From Salinicola halimionae (GTDB lineage: Bacteria; Pseudomonadota; Gammaproteobacteria; Pseudomonadales; Halomonadaceae), in assembly GCF_003206065.1 (NCBI RefSeq), contig NZ_PZJQ01000007.1:19653-83652 (forward strand): a stretch of DNA of 64,000 nucleotides, read 5' to 3'. The notes under the pieces were generated by a model that was given only the letters and a program-made list of their open reading frames with translations, was not told the DNA's origin and ran no database searches. A program made the position numbers and the translations under genes. This document shows, piece by piece, positions 46,815 through 56,114 of the stretch (position 1 is the first letter of the stretch; the number at the start of each line of letters is the position of its first letter).

Positions 46815-47768
46815 CTACGTCCGCCAGATTCTCGGCTCGCAAGCCTGGCGTGCCACTATCAGCGGCCTGAGGCACGCCCACGCGGCGCGACACAGATCCC
46901 ACGCTTCGTTGCGCGAGCCGCCGAGATAACGCAGCAGCATGACCCCGTTGCGCTGAGTCACCGCCCAGTTCTTCATCGCCGGTATCGTGGCTCGCAACGC
47001 CTCCACGGCTTGACGTGGATCCACCAGACCGGCCGCCCAAAGCGTCGCCTGGACCGTCGCCCCGCCCTGCCCCCAATGACCCACGAAACGCGGGTGCAAT
47101 GGCTCCAGCGGTTGCCGCTCGAGCCATAGGGGCCGCCCGTCATGGGTCAGTTGAAAGCGTTGCTCGATGCGACCGCTCATGAACGGAAGGTGGCTGGCCG
47201 GACGCCCCAACGCCATGATTTCCCACCCTAGACAGCGCGCGTCTCCGTACAAAGCGATTTCGGTGCGCTGCTCGCCTCTCGAACCGTCGAAGGCGATCGT
47301 TTCCTGTGGCAGCCATTCCAGGATCCCGCCGTCCTCGACCTGGAGCCGGTTGGTCTGCGACCAGACCACGCCATGACTGTCGGCCCGATAGAGCTTGGTC
47401 GCCGCCGGCGTGGTCAGGACGGCATGCGCGGAGGCCTCGACTTTCACGTCGATCTTCAACGCATCGCCGCTGACCAACCCGCCCGGCGGATGCAGCAGAT
47501 ATACATGGCAGGGATCGACCCGCCCGGTCTGAGACGGCTCCGGATAGAACGGCCGCTGCACCCGCAAAGGTCCATGATGACGGGCGCGGATCAACCGCGT
47601 ACGACTCATCGACGCAACGCCCATGGATTCAGTGCTCGGGGACGCAGTGTCTGCGGAGCGGGCGGCAAACATGAGTGACAGCGAGGCATCCCAGCGTCGA
47701 GTCGTATCGAACCGATGCCCCGAATCCTCCGGCGCTGCTTGCCAACGGTGTGGAGGGTCTGCAGTCAT
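46815..47768 (-). CDS. ureD: Urease accessory protein UreD (UreH)
   Basis: A 317-residue UreD with the characteristic VYLLHPPGGLVSGDALKIDV and TTPAATKLYRADSHGV blocks and the terminal CEPRIWRT. It binds apo-urease and docks UreF/UreG for nickel insertion. An extra N-terminal stretch of about 45 residues precedes the family core; an internal ATG (in MGVASMSRTRL) would remove it. I keep the first ATG because it overlaps the urtE stop by 4 bp. Confidence 0.93.
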   Translation of the reverse strand: MTADPPHRWQAAPEDSGHRFDTTRRWDASLSLMFAARSADTASPSTESMGVASMSRTRLIRARHHGPLRVQRPFYPEPSQTGRVDPCHVYLLHPPGGLVSGDALKIDVKVEASAHAVLTTPAATKLYRADSHGVVWSQTNRLQVEDGGILEWLPQETIAFDGSRGEQRTEIALYGDARCLGWEIMALGRPASHLPFMSGRIEQRFQLTHDGRPLWLERQPLEPLHPRFVGHWGQGGATVQATLWAAGLVDPRQAVEALRATIPAMKNWAVTQRNGVMLLRYLGGSRNEAWDLCRAAWACLRPLIVARQACEPRIWRT

Positions 47769-48460
47769 ACTGTCAAATGTCGCTTGATCAAATCGTCACT
47801 CAATTGGCCAATGTCGCCACCGGCCACGGTTTGCCCGCGATCCATGATCACGAAGTTATCGGCGTATTTTCGAGCGAACGGCAGCTTCTGTTCCACCAAT
47901 AACACTGTCAGACCATCTTCGCGATTGAGACGCCGGATGACCTCACCGATCTGCGCGACGATATTAGGCTGAATGCCTTCGCCTGGTTCATCGAGAATCA
48001 GTAAGCGCGGATCGAGCACCAGCGCCCGCCCAATGGCCAGCTGCTGTTGCTGACCGCCGGAAAGATCCCCACCGCGGCGATAGCGCATCTCCTTGAGCAC
48101 CGGAAACAGCTCGTAGATACGCTCGGGAATCTTGCGCTGCTTGTCCCTTCTCGCCGGCACACCGATACGCAGGTTCTCCTCCACCGAGAGCGTGGCGAAT
48201 ATCTGGCGCCCCTGAGGCACGTAACCGATCCCCATGCCGGCCCGCGCTTCGGGTCGCCGTTTGAGCAGATCTTCGCTATCGAAACGAATCGCCCCGTTAC
48301 GCGGCGCCACTTCACCCATCACGGTCTTGAGCAGCGTCGTCTTGCCGACGCCGTTACGCCCCATGACGCAGGTACAACGCCCGGCGGGTACTTCGAGCGA
48401 CAGGTCGCGGAGAATGTGGCTCTCTCCATAATACTGATTGAGTTCATCGACACTCAGCAT
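47765..48460 (-). CDS. urtE: Urea ABC transporter ATP-binding subunit UrtE
   Basis: A 231-residue LivF-type ATPase: Walker A GRNGVGKTTLL near residue 35, signature LSGGQQQQLAIGRAL near 137, Walker B RLLILDEPGEGIQPN. The N-terminal MLSVDELNQYYGESHILRDL is typical of UrtE. Pairs with UrtD to power urea uptake. The gene overlaps urtD by one base and ureD by four. Confidence 0.95.
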   Translation of the reverse strand: MLSVDELNQYYGESHILRDLSLEVPAGRCTCVMGRNGVGKTTLLKTVMGEVAPRNGAIRFDSEDLLKRRPEARAGMGIGYVPQGRQIFATLSVEENLRIGVPARRDKQRKIPERIYELFPVLKEMRYRRGGDLSGGQQQQLAIGRALVLDPRLLILDEPGEGIQPNIVAQIGEVIRRLNREDGLTVLLVEQKLPFARKYADNFVIMDRGQTVAGGDIGQLSDDLIKRHLTV

Positions 48461-49317
48461 CAGGCCGCCTCCTCATCGCCGCCGAGATAGACCTCGATTA
48501 CCCGCGGGTCACTTGCGACCTCGTCCATCGTTCCTTCCGCCAGCACGCTCCCCTGATGCAGTACCGTCACCTGACGGGCGATCGATCGCACAAAGCCCAT
48601 GTCATGTTCGACGACCACGACTGACTGCTGCCCCGCAAGCCGCGTCAGCAGCTCGGCGGTACGATGCATTTCCGGTTCGGTCATACCGGCGACGGGTTCA
48701 TCGACCAGTAGCAGCCGGGGCCGCTGCATCAGCAACATGCCGATCTCGAGCCACTGTTTCTGGCCATGAGAGAGTACCCCGGCCAAGCGATATCGCGCCA
48801 CGGTCAGGCCGATGGTCTCAAGCACCTCGTCGATGCGTGACCGACCCTCATGGTCGAGGCTGGCCAGCAAGGTCTTCCAGACCCGCCGATCACCGGCCAT
48901 TGCGAGCTCCAGATTTTCGGTCACATCGAGCGCTTCGAACACGGTAGGTTTCTGGAATTTGCGGCCGATGCCCAGGTTGGCGATCTGTGGCTCGTCCAGC
49001 GTCAGCAGGTTATGTCGACTACCGAACCAGACCTGGCCGCTGTCCGGCCGGGTTTTGCCGGTAATGATGTCCATCATCGTCGTCTTGCCGGCCCCGTTGG
49101 GACCAATGATGCAGCGCAGCTCCCCATCGTCGATGGTCAGGTTGAGCTGATTGATGGCGCGAAAACCATCGAAGCTGACACTGACATCTTCCAGGTAGAG
49201 AATGGGCCCGTGCCGAACATCGACCGGCGACTGAGCCGGCACCATGAAACCAAAGACCTGATCCGGCCGGGCAAACTCGCGCAGTCGTTCCAGTCTGTCA
49301 TTGAGTGTCACATTCAT
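48460..49317 (-). CDS. urtD: Urea ABC transporter ATP-binding subunit UrtD
   Basis: A 285-residue LivG-type ATPase: Walker A GPNGAGKTTMMD near residue 70, signature LSHGQKQWLEIGM near 187, Walker B RLLLVDEPVAGM. The start ATG 49317 gives the UrtD N-terminus and overlaps the urtC stop by 4 bp; the long upstream open frame is a shadow of urtC. A 40-residue polar N-terminal lead precedes the ATPase core. Confidence 0.94.
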   Translation of the reverse strand: MNVTLNDRLERLREFARPDQVFGFMVPAQSPVDVRHGPILYLEDVSVSFDGFRAINQLNLTIDDGELRCIIGPNGAGKTTMMDIITGKTRPDSGQVWFGSRHNLLTLDEPQIANLGIGRKFQKPTVFEALDVTENLELAMAGDRRVWKTLLASLDHEGRSRIDEVLETIGLTVARYRLAGVLSHGQKQWLEIGMLLMQRPRLLLVDEPVAGMTEPEMHRTAELLTRLAGQQSVVVVEHDMGFVRSIARQVTVLHQGSVLAEGTMDEVASDPRVIEVYLGGDEEAA

Positions 49318-50378
49318 GCACTGGCCTCCTGGCGTCCGCGCCACTTCGATATCAGCCCGGCGATACCCTGCGGCAGCAACATCGTGACGACCACGAACAA
49401 CCCGCCAAGAATGAACAGCCAGGCATCGGGCATGGCGCCGGTCAGCACGGTTTTCAGATAGTTGACCGCCAGTGCACCAAGTAACGCGCCGTAAAGCGTG
49501 GCGCGACCACCCAGTGCGACCCACACCACCACCTCTATCGAAAACAGCGGCGCAAAGGTACTGGGGTTGATGATGCCGACCTGAGGCACATAGAGCGCCC
49601 CCGCAACGCCGGCGATCATCGCGGAGACCACGAACAAGGCCAGCTTGACATGATCGACCCGATAACCGATGAAACGTACCCGCGCTTCGGCGTCGCGTGT
49701 CGCCATACTCACCCGGCCTAGCCGCGATACCGTGATCGCCCGGCATAACCAGAATGCCAGCAACACCGCCATGCCGGAGGCGGTGAACAGGGCCACGGTC
49801 ATGCCTTCGCTGCTGAGTGAGAAACCCAGCAGCTCGTAAAAGCGAGTCAGTCCCGTACTGCCCCCCATCCCCATCTCGTTACGATTGAACGCCAGCATCA
49901 GGGCGAAGGTCAGCGCCTGGGTGATGATCGAAAAATAGACGCCAGTGACCCGGGAGCGAAACGCGAGCCAGCCGAACACCAATGCCAGCAAGCCCGGCGC
50001 CAACAGGATCGCCAGCGCCGCCACCGGGAAGTAGGTCATGATCGACTGCCAACCATGTAGCGGTGAAGTCTGCGCATTGAGATAGAGCCCCATGGCGTAG
50101 CCGCCTAGGGCGAAGAACGCGCCGTGGCCGAGGCTCAGAATGCCCAGATAGCCCCAGATCAGATCCACCGCCAGCGCCAGCAGCATGTACGTGAAGTACT
50201 TGCCCAGCAGCGCCACCGTGGCGCCACTGACATGAAGGGCGTTCGAGTCCGGCAGCGCGTTGAGTATCAGCACCGCCAGCATGCCGACAATCAGCACCAG
50301 GCTGGTCAATAGCGTCGAGCGGGAGAGAAAGGCCTGACGGGAACGATCGCCACGCCCGAGGTTGTCGGTCAGCGTCAT
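49314..50378 (-). CDS. urtC: Urea ABC transporter permease UrtC
   Basis: A 354-residue LivM-type permease with about ten hydrophobic helices. Typical motifs are DLIWGYLGILSLGHGAFFALGGYAMG near residue 70 and the ATPase-contact region ATRDAEARVRFIGY. ATG 50378 sits in an ATGA overlap with urtB, so the long lead before it is rejected. Confidence 0.94.
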   Translation of the reverse strand: MTLTDNLGRGDRSRQAFLSRSTLLTSLVLIVGMLAVLILNALPDSNALHVSGATVALLGKYFTYMLLALAVDLIWGYLGILSLGHGAFFALGGYAMGLYLNAQTSPLHGWQSIMTYFPVAALAILLAPGLLALVFGWLAFRSRVTGVYFSIITQALTFALMLAFNRNEMGMGGSTGLTRFYELLGFSLSSEGMTVALFTASGMAVLLAFWLCRAITVSRLGRVSMATRDAEARVRFIGYRVDHVKLALFVVSAMIAGVAGALYVPQVGIINPSTFAPLFSIEVVVWVALGGRATLYGALLGALAVNYLKTVLTGAMPDAWLFILGGLFVVVTMLLPQGIAGLISKWRGRQEASA

Positions 50379-52012
50379 GAGATCCGCCCCTTGGGTGCGA
50401 AGATGCCCTGCGGGCGCTTCTGAATGAACAGGATTACGCCGACCAGCACGATGATCTTGGCCAGCACCGCACCCACCCAAGGCTGTAGTACCTGGTTGAT
50501 CACCCCAAGTGACATTCCGGCGACCAGCGTCCCCCAGAGATTGCCCACGCCACCGAACACCACCACCAGGAAGGAGTCGACGATATAGCTCTGGCCCAGG
50601 TTCGGCCCGACGTTGGTGAGCTGGGACAGCGCCACGCCGGCCAATCCCGCCACGCCCGCCCCCAGCCCGAAGGTGAGCATGTCGACGCGACTGGCGCGCA
50701 CGCCCATGGCGCGGGCCATCGCCCGGTTCTGGGTCACCGCCCGCACCTCAAGTCCCAGGCGGGTGTAGCGCATCAGCGCCCACAGTGAAGCGAAGACCAC
50801 CAGACAGAAGATCAGTACGGCCAGCCGATTGAGCGTGAACGCCAGCGCCTCGTTGATCTGCCACGCCCCTTGAAGCCAGTCCGGCGAGGCCACCCGGCGG
50901 TTGAGCGGTGAAAACACGCTGCGGACCAGCTGCTGCAGGACGAGACTGAGGCCGAACGTCGCCAGCAGCGTCTCCAGCGGTCGGCCCTTGAGAAAGCGGA
51001 TCACGGTGCGCTCGATCACCACGCCGAACGCGCCCGCGACCAGGAAGCCGCCGGGTATCGCCAGGGCCAGCGCCAAGCCTGGCTGCCCGGGCAGCGCCTG
51101 CTGGATCATCCAGGTGGTATAGGCACCGATCATGATCAACTCGCCGTGGGCCATGTTGATCACGCCCATCACACCGAAGGTGATCGCCAGACCGATCGCC
51201 GCCAGCACCAGAATGGAACCAGCACTCAGTCCGAAGAACAGCGTCTGCGCCCTGTCATACCATGCGCGCTTGCTCTCGATACCACCGAGTACCGACTGCG
51301 CCTCGGCGGCCAGTTCCGAATCACCGGCAGCAATCGGTGCCAAAATATTGCGTACGCGAGTATCGAGGTTGCCGCGCAGCGTTTCGAGCGAATCAGCATC
51401 GCCCTGCTGTACCTTGTAAATTGCTAACGCAACGCCCAGTGAATCTCGAACGTTCGGGCTCTCTTCATCGGCCAGCGTCTGGCGGACGCTGTCAGCGTTA
51501 TCGGCCGTGACCTCGCCGATCAGGCGCTTGGCTGCGGATAGCCGTGACGCTTCATCCCCGGCGCTCAGCGAGAGCGAGGCAAGCATCCCCTCGATTCGAG
51601 TGCGCAGGTCGTTGTTGATCTTGAAGGCATCCACCGTCCGCCGCGTGCCGGTGCCGGCGTCCGCGAACGTGATGGCATCGATGATCGGCCATTCGCGACC
51701 GCTGTCATCGGTGATCAGATAGAAACGGTCACCCCGTCTTTCCTTGCCTAACCGACCATCGAGCAGCGCCTGTAACCAGCGCGTCTTCTGCTCGACATCG
51801 CTATCGGCGATCGCCTGGGCGGCATCGCCCTTGGCCTGAAAACTGCTGGTATCAAGCGCTTCCAGCAACGCTCTCGCCTGTGGCTCATCGTTGGCACCCC
51901 AGGCGGCTTGACTGATAAAGCTCAGGCTCCATGCCATCAACAGGCACAGCAGCACATTGATCGTGGGCCCGCGCATCAGGTCGCGGCCATGTGACCCTAC
52001 GGTAGCACTCAT
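50375..52012 (-). CDS. urtB: Urea ABC transporter permease UrtB
   Basis: A 545-residue LivH-type permease. After a signal-like helix (about 15-38) comes a soluble, helical N-domain of about 200 residues (40-240), then the permease core with GVMGVINMAHGELIMIGAYT near residue 280. The long N-domain is typical of UrtB and separates it from ordinary branched-chain amino-acid permeases. Start ATG 52012 has GAGGA eight bases upstream. Confidence 0.94.
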   Translation of the reverse strand: MSATVGSHGRDLMRGPTINVLLCLLMAWSLSFISQAAWGANDEPQARALLEALDTSSFQAKGDAAQAIADSDVEQKTRWLQALLDGRLGKERRGDRFYLITDDSGREWPIIDAITFADAGTGTRRTVDAFKINNDLRTRIEGMLASLSLSAGDEASRLSAAKRLIGEVTADNADSVRQTLADEESPNVRDSLGVALAIYKVQQGDADSLETLRGNLDTRVRNILAPIAAGDSELAAEAQSVLGGIESKRAWYDRAQTLFFGLSAGSILVLAAIGLAITFGVMGVINMAHGELIMIGAYTTWMIQQALPGQPGLALALAIPGGFLVAGAFGVVIERTVIRFLKGRPLETLLATFGLSLVLQQLVRSVFSPLNRRVASPDWLQGAWQINEALAFTLNRLAVLIFCLVVFASLWALMRYTRLGLEVRAVTQNRAMARAMGVRASRVDMLTFGLGAGVAGLAGVALSQLTNVGPNLGQSYIVDSFLVVVFGGVGNLWGTLVAGMSLGVINQVLQPWVGAVLAKIIVLVGVILFIQKRPQGIFAPKGRIS

Positions 52013-52097
52013 GATGTGGTCCTCGAACGCAGTCTGTCGTCAGGTCAAACGACCGACACCGATGCCCTTTCGGACACCGGTATCGGTCAGGTCTGAC

Positions 52098-53411
52098 TCA
52101 GTCGGCGCCAGGACCGTCTTCGCACTGCTTGCTTTCGACATTGAACTTGCCGCAACGCAGCGGAGCACGCCAGTCGCTGATCAAGTTCCTGGAGTCCGGC
52201 AAATAGTCGGACCAGGCATCGCCAGCAACGGTCGAAGGCGTGCGCCAGACTACGCTGAACTGGCCGTCGTCCTGGATCTCGCCGATCATGACCGGCTTGG
52301 TAATGTGGTGATTGGGCATCATGGTGGAAGCGCCGCCCGACAGGTTGGGCACGGTCACGCCGATAATCGAGTCCTTGACCGCATCGACATCGGTGGTTCC
52401 CGCCGCCTTGACCGCCTGCACCCACATGTTGAAGCCGATGTAATGCGCCTCCATAGGGTCATTGGTCACTGCCTCGTCATTACCGGTATAGGCGACCCAG
52501 TCATCGATGAAGTCGTAGTTGGCATCGCTGTCGACGCTCATGAAGTAATTCCATGCCGCCATGTGCCCCACCAGCGGCGCCGTGTCGATGCCGGTCAGCT
52601 CCTGCTCGCCCACCGAGAACGCCACGACAGGGATGTCACCCGCGGAGATGCCTTGGTTCGCGAGTTCGTTGTAGAACGGCACATTGGCATCGCCGTTGAT
52701 GGTCGATACCACCGCAGTCTTCTTGCCCTGGCTGCCGAAATCCTTGACCTGCGAGACGATCGACTGCCAGTCGCTGAAGCCGAACGGCGTATAGTTGATC
52801 ATGATGTCGTCATCGGCGACGCCGTTCGCCTTGAGATAGGCCTCGAGAATCTTGTTGGTAGTGCGCGGATAGACGTAGTCGGTGCCCAGCAGCGCCCAAC
52901 GCTCGACACCCTGACTCACCAGATAGTCGACTGCCGGAATGGCCTGCTGGTTGGGGGCGGCACCGGTATAGAAAATATTCTCGGAAGACTCCTCGCCTTC
53001 GTACTGCACTGGATAGAAAAGCAGCCCGTTGAGCTCTTCCACCACCGGCAGCACCGCCTTGCGCGAAGCCGAGGTCCAGTTGCCGAAGATCACGTCGACA
53101 TGATCGTCGCCGGTCAGCATGTCGCGTGCCTGTTCGGCATAGAGCGACCAGTCCGACGCCGGATCCATGACGACCGGCTCGAGTTTGCGACCAAGCAGAC
53201 CGCCAGCGGCGTTCTGCTTGTCGATCAGCATCAGCATTTCGTCCTTGAGCGTCGACTCGCTAATGGCCATGGTACCCGACAGCGAGTGCAGGATTCCGAC
53301 GCGAATCGCACCTTCTTCCTGATCCTGGGCAAGGGCTGTCGTACCGAAACCGGCTAGCCCCAGCGCGATACTGGAACCGGCAATCAACTTGCGAAGGGAT
53401 TTTATTGTCAT
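52098..53411 (-). CDS. urtA: Urea ABC transporter substrate-binding protein UrtA
   Basis: A 437-residue Leu/Ile/Val-type binding protein specific for urea, with a signal peptide (cleavage near TTALAQ, residue 28). UrtA-type segments seen are RVGILHSLSGTMAISE, VIFGNWTSASRKAVLPV and NGLLFYPVQYEGEESS. ATG 53411 has an AAGGAG site; the longer frame has no support. First gene of the urea operon; the 500 bp upstream hold its control region. Confidence 0.95.
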   Translation of the reverse strand: MTIKSLRKLIAGSSIALGLAGFGTTALAQDQEEGAIRVGILHSLSGTMAISESTLKDEMLMLIDKQNAAGGLLGRKLEPVVMDPASDWSLYAEQARDMLTGDDHVDVIFGNWTSASRKAVLPVVEELNGLLFYPVQYEGEESSENIFYTGAAPNQQAIPAVDYLVSQGVERWALLGTDYVYPRTTNKILEAYLKANGVADDDIMINYTPFGFSDWQSIVSQVKDFGSQGKKTAVVSTINGDANVPFYNELANQGISAGDIPVVAFSVGEQELTGIDTAPLVGHMAAWNYFMSVDSDANYDFIDDWVAYTGNDEAVTNDPMEAHYIGFNMWVQAVKAAGTTDVDAVKDSIIGVTVPNLSGGASTMMPNHHITKPVMIGEIQDDGQFSVVWRTPSTVAGDAWSDYLPDSRNLISDWRAPLRCGKFNVESKQCEDGPGAD

Positions 53412-53523
53412 CGGGTTCTCCTTTTCGTGATCCCTGGTAATCGTGAATACCTGCACGAGAACGCGCCGGTAGCGATCCTTGAACCCTATGCATTTTTCGT
53501 GCCTTGATTTCCGAAACACGCCT

Positions 53524-53539
53524 TTTTTGTATACAAAAA
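53524..53539. promoter_or_regulatory. Perfect palindrome upstream of urtA
   Basis: TTTTTGTATACAAAAA, a 16-bp perfect palindrome with a GTATAC centre, 113 bp before the urtA start. GntR-family regulators use operators of the TTGTATACAA type, so this is a candidate operator; the regulator is not in the window. Confidence 0.5.
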
Positions 53540-53621
53540 TTCAGAAAACCCGATAAGTTCGATTAACGAGTAAGAAATTGGTGCAGAAAGAGACCAGAGA
53601 ACTCACGGCGCTTTCCGTTAA

Positions 53622-53640
53622 TTAGTGCGTAAAGCACCAA
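53622..53640. promoter_or_regulatory. Inverted repeat with GCACCA motifs upstream of urtA
   Basis: TTAGTGCGTAAAGCACCAA is a 19-bp near-perfect inverted repeat (one mismatched pair). The TGCACC-like half-sites resemble NtrC-type elements, but their arrangement here is not the classic spacing. Confidence 0.35.
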
Positions 53641-53806
53641 TGCATCGAGGCAATGCACCATTTTCGCTCTAATGATCGGCTGCGCTGCACCCTACGAGAC
53701 ATGATGGTGCATGAGCAGCGTTCATGGCAGCGAACATCCCGCGGCCGACCAGCAAGACCAATGTCGCGGAACCAGCAAGGAAGAGTAAGAGCAAGAAAGA
53801 GAGAGT

Positions 53807-53827
53807 GCGGCACCCGTTGGATGCCGC
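53807..53827 (-). terminator. Candidate terminator after the large acyl-CoA dehydrogenase
   Basis: GCGGCA / TGCCGC stem (extended by CC/GG past one mismatch), followed on the minus strand by ACTCTCTCTTTCTT. About 83 bp after the stop. Confidence 0.4.
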
Positions 53828-53909
53828 CTTGGGAATATCGGTAGAGATGAAGTGAGATCGCGGCGAGACAACCACAAGGTGAAGCGGCAAGACTGATGTC
53901 AGAACAAAG

Positions 53910-55733
53910 TCAGAACAGAGCTTGATCCCATGTCATCAGCCCCGCTGGCCCCACTGCGATCTGGCTCTCCAAGGCTTCGCTCTGCGGTAATTGACGCTCC
54001 AGGAAATGCTGTCCCACCATTAGTTTGGCGCGATAGAACGCCTCGCCCGATACCCCTTGTTCCGCCAGTCCGCGACGAGCGGCCCGAGCCGCCTTCCACC
54101 ACATCCAGGTGTAAGCGGTATAGCCCAGCAGTTGAAGGTAATCGTGGGCCGCGGCGCCAGCGGCGGCCGGATCCACTTTCGAGGCCTCGATCAACACTTC
54201 ACTGGCACGCTCCAGTCGCGCCAGCTCGATATCGGCAGCTACTCGAAACGGTACCAAAGCCGGATCAACCCTAGTATCCGCTGAGCCAGCGCCGTCGAGC
54301 TGGCCGTCCAGATCGGCCCGCATCTGTTCGGCAAAGCGGTGCAGGTAAGCCCCCTGGTTGCGCACCAACTTGCGCCCGACCAGATCCATTGCCTGAATGC
54401 CGTTGGTGCCCTCGTAGATCATCGCAATACGTGCATCGCGTACGTACTGTTCTGCCCCCCACTCGACGCAGTAGCCGCTGCCGCCATAAATCTGCTGAGC
54501 CTCCACCGTGGTGGCGAAGCCGCGATCGGTCAAAAATGCCTTGGCGACCGGTGTCAGCAATGCGACCAGGTCAGCCGCCACTTCGCGCACCTCGCCATCG
54601 GGGTGATATTTGGCACGGTCGAGTTCACGCGCGACAAAGGCAGCAAACAGCCGCCCTCCTTCATTCCAGGCTCGTACGTCTAATGCCATGCGGCGGACGT
54701 CGGGATGCATCAGAATCGGATCGGCAATCTGGCCAGGTTCGGCCGCACCTCCAGGGGCGCGGCTCTGCCGACGCTCACGCGCGAAGGCCATCGCGCCCTG
54801 ATAGGCGACGTCGCCCAATCCCAGCCCTTGAATGCCGATCGAGAGACGCTCGTAGTTCATCATGGTGAACATGGTCGCCAGGCCCTGATGCGGCTCGCCG
54901 ATCAAGATGCCCTGGGCATTTTCGAAGTGCATCACACAGGTCGCGCTGCCCTTGATGCCCATCTTGTGCTCGAGCCCACCGCAAACCACCCCGTTGGCGT
55001 TACCCACAGAACCATCCTCATGCACATGGCGTTTGGGCACCAGAAACAGCGAGATGCCCTTGGCACCCGCGGGTGCATCCGGCAGTTTGGCCAGCACCAG
55101 ATGAACGATGTTGTCGGTCAGATCATGCTCGCCACCGGTGATCCATATCTTGCTGCCGGTGATCGCGTATCGCCCGTTGCCATCGGGCACTGCACGTGTC
55201 TTGATCAGACCCAGATCGGTGCCACATTGCGGTTCGGTCAGACACATGGTGCCCAGCCACTCGCCGGCGTAGAGCCGTGGCAAGTAAAGTGATCTGGTCA
55301 CCTCGTCGGCATGGGCATCGAGCAGTAGCGCAGCGCCGTTGTTGAGTGTCAGATAGAGCGCAAAGCCGGCGTTGCCGGCATAGAGCATTTCGTCGAAAGA
55401 CTGAGTCAGCAATTTCGGCAAGCCTTGCCCGCCATGGTCAGGATTGCCTCCCAGACCACACCAGCCGCCTTGGGCCAGTTCCTGGAATGCCGACTGGAAG
55501 CCGTCCGGCGTACTTACTTCGTGTCCATCGAAATGACACCCTTCGGCATCTCCACTCTGGTTGAGCGGAAACAGCTCCGCTTCGACGAGACGTCCGGCCT
55601 CTTCCAGAACGGCATCGGCGAGCTCGGCGTTCAGTTCGGCGGTCGCCGGCATGGTTTGCCACTCCTGCTCGGCGTTGAGCACCTCTTCGCGAATGAAGCG
55701 CATGTCCACGAGCGGTGCACGGTAGTCGGCCAT
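53910..55733 (-). CDS. Acyl-CoA dehydrogenase, large DmdC-like class
   Basis: A 607-residue acyl-CoA dehydrogenase of the long form with an extra N-terminal helix segment (MADYRAPLVDMRF) and a C-terminal helical domain (about 470-600) found in DmdC-like and related enzymes. Catalytic features: LTEPQCGTDLG, KIWITGGEHD, and the catalytic Glu in MIYEGTNGIQAMDL near residue 437. These enzymes oxidise acyl-CoAs in fatty-acid or methylmercaptopropionate breakdown. ATG 55733 has GGGAG upstream; eight extra codons exist before it. Alone on this strand. Confidence 0.9.
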   Translation of the reverse strand: MADYRAPLVDMRFIREEVLNAEQEWQTMPATAELNAELADAVLEEAGRLVEAELFPLNQSGDAEGCHFDGHEVSTPDGFQSAFQELAQGGWCGLGGNPDHGGQGLPKLLTQSFDEMLYAGNAGFALYLTLNNGAALLLDAHADEVTRSLYLPRLYAGEWLGTMCLTEPQCGTDLGLIKTRAVPDGNGRYAITGSKIWITGGEHDLTDNIVHLVLAKLPDAPAGAKGISLFLVPKRHVHEDGSVGNANGVVCGGLEHKMGIKGSATCVMHFENAQGILIGEPHQGLATMFTMMNYERLSIGIQGLGLGDVAYQGAMAFARERRQSRAPGGAAEPGQIADPILMHPDVRRMALDVRAWNEGGRLFAAFVARELDRAKYHPDGEVREVAADLVALLTPVAKAFLTDRGFATTVEAQQIYGGSGYCVEWGAEQYVRDARIAMIYEGTNGIQAMDLVGRKLVRNQGAYLHRFAEQMRADLDGQLDGAGSADTRVDPALVPFRVAADIELARLERASEVLIEASKVDPAAAGAAAHDYLQLLGYTAYTWMWWKAARAARRGLAEQGVSGEAFYRAKLMVGQHFLERQLPQSEALESQIAVGPAGLMTWDQALF

Positions 55734-56114
55734 TCGAACTCTCCCGATAACTTTCAAACATTCGTTTCAATATAGTGACGAATATAGGGAAAAGAGCATC
55801 CGCCTTCATCCTGACCTTGGTCTAGCAAGAGCTTCAAACGAATCATGCGGCAGCCGGTGAAATCGGAAGTAATGGCCGATATACCCGCCTGGAACCGGGA
55901 GTTTCCCCGATGACGGTTGGAAGGACCGGCTTGATCCAGGATAATTAGGAAACTTGCGTGTTTCTGCGGATACGTCAGACTAAGTGTTCTCCTCGACAGG
56001 CTAATCGCTCGCTGGCATCACGCCCGAACGACGCAAGGGAGCGCAAGGGGATCGTCGTCATTCGCCATGCGAGTGCGACTCTGAATAGAGACTCATCAAA
56101 AATGGAGACGGCTA
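55734..56114. other. 381-bp divergent gap between acyl-CoA dehydrogenase and BCCT genes
   Basis: No gene supported. On the dehydrogenase side an A/T-rich stretch (55755-55785, with AATATAGTGACGAATATAGG) probably holds its promoter. On the BCCT side no promoter could be fixed. Confidence 0.5.

Larger units (their letters stand above)
53412..53909. other. 498-bp control region upstream of urtA
   Basis: No gene supported. It contains a 16-bp perfect palindrome (53524-53539), an inverted repeat (53622-53640), repeated GCACCA motifs (53634-53660) and, at the far end, a terminator-like hairpin for the acyl-CoA dehydrogenase gene. Short frames here are discussed under rejected items. Confidence 0.6.

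Noticed and set aside
46675..47127. 150-codon minus-strand frame overlapping ureD
   Set aside because: Out of frame with ureD, composition typical of a shadow; ureD reads complete to its conserved end.
53580..53620. Sigma54 promoter for urtA on the minus strand
   Set aside because: The best GG/GC pair is separated by nine bases instead of ten, so the element does not fit.
53669..53890. 73-codon minus-strand frame with a hydrophobic stretch
   Set aside because: Begins at TTG without a ribosome site; the hydrophobic part is the pyrimidine-rich tail of the terminator hairpin.
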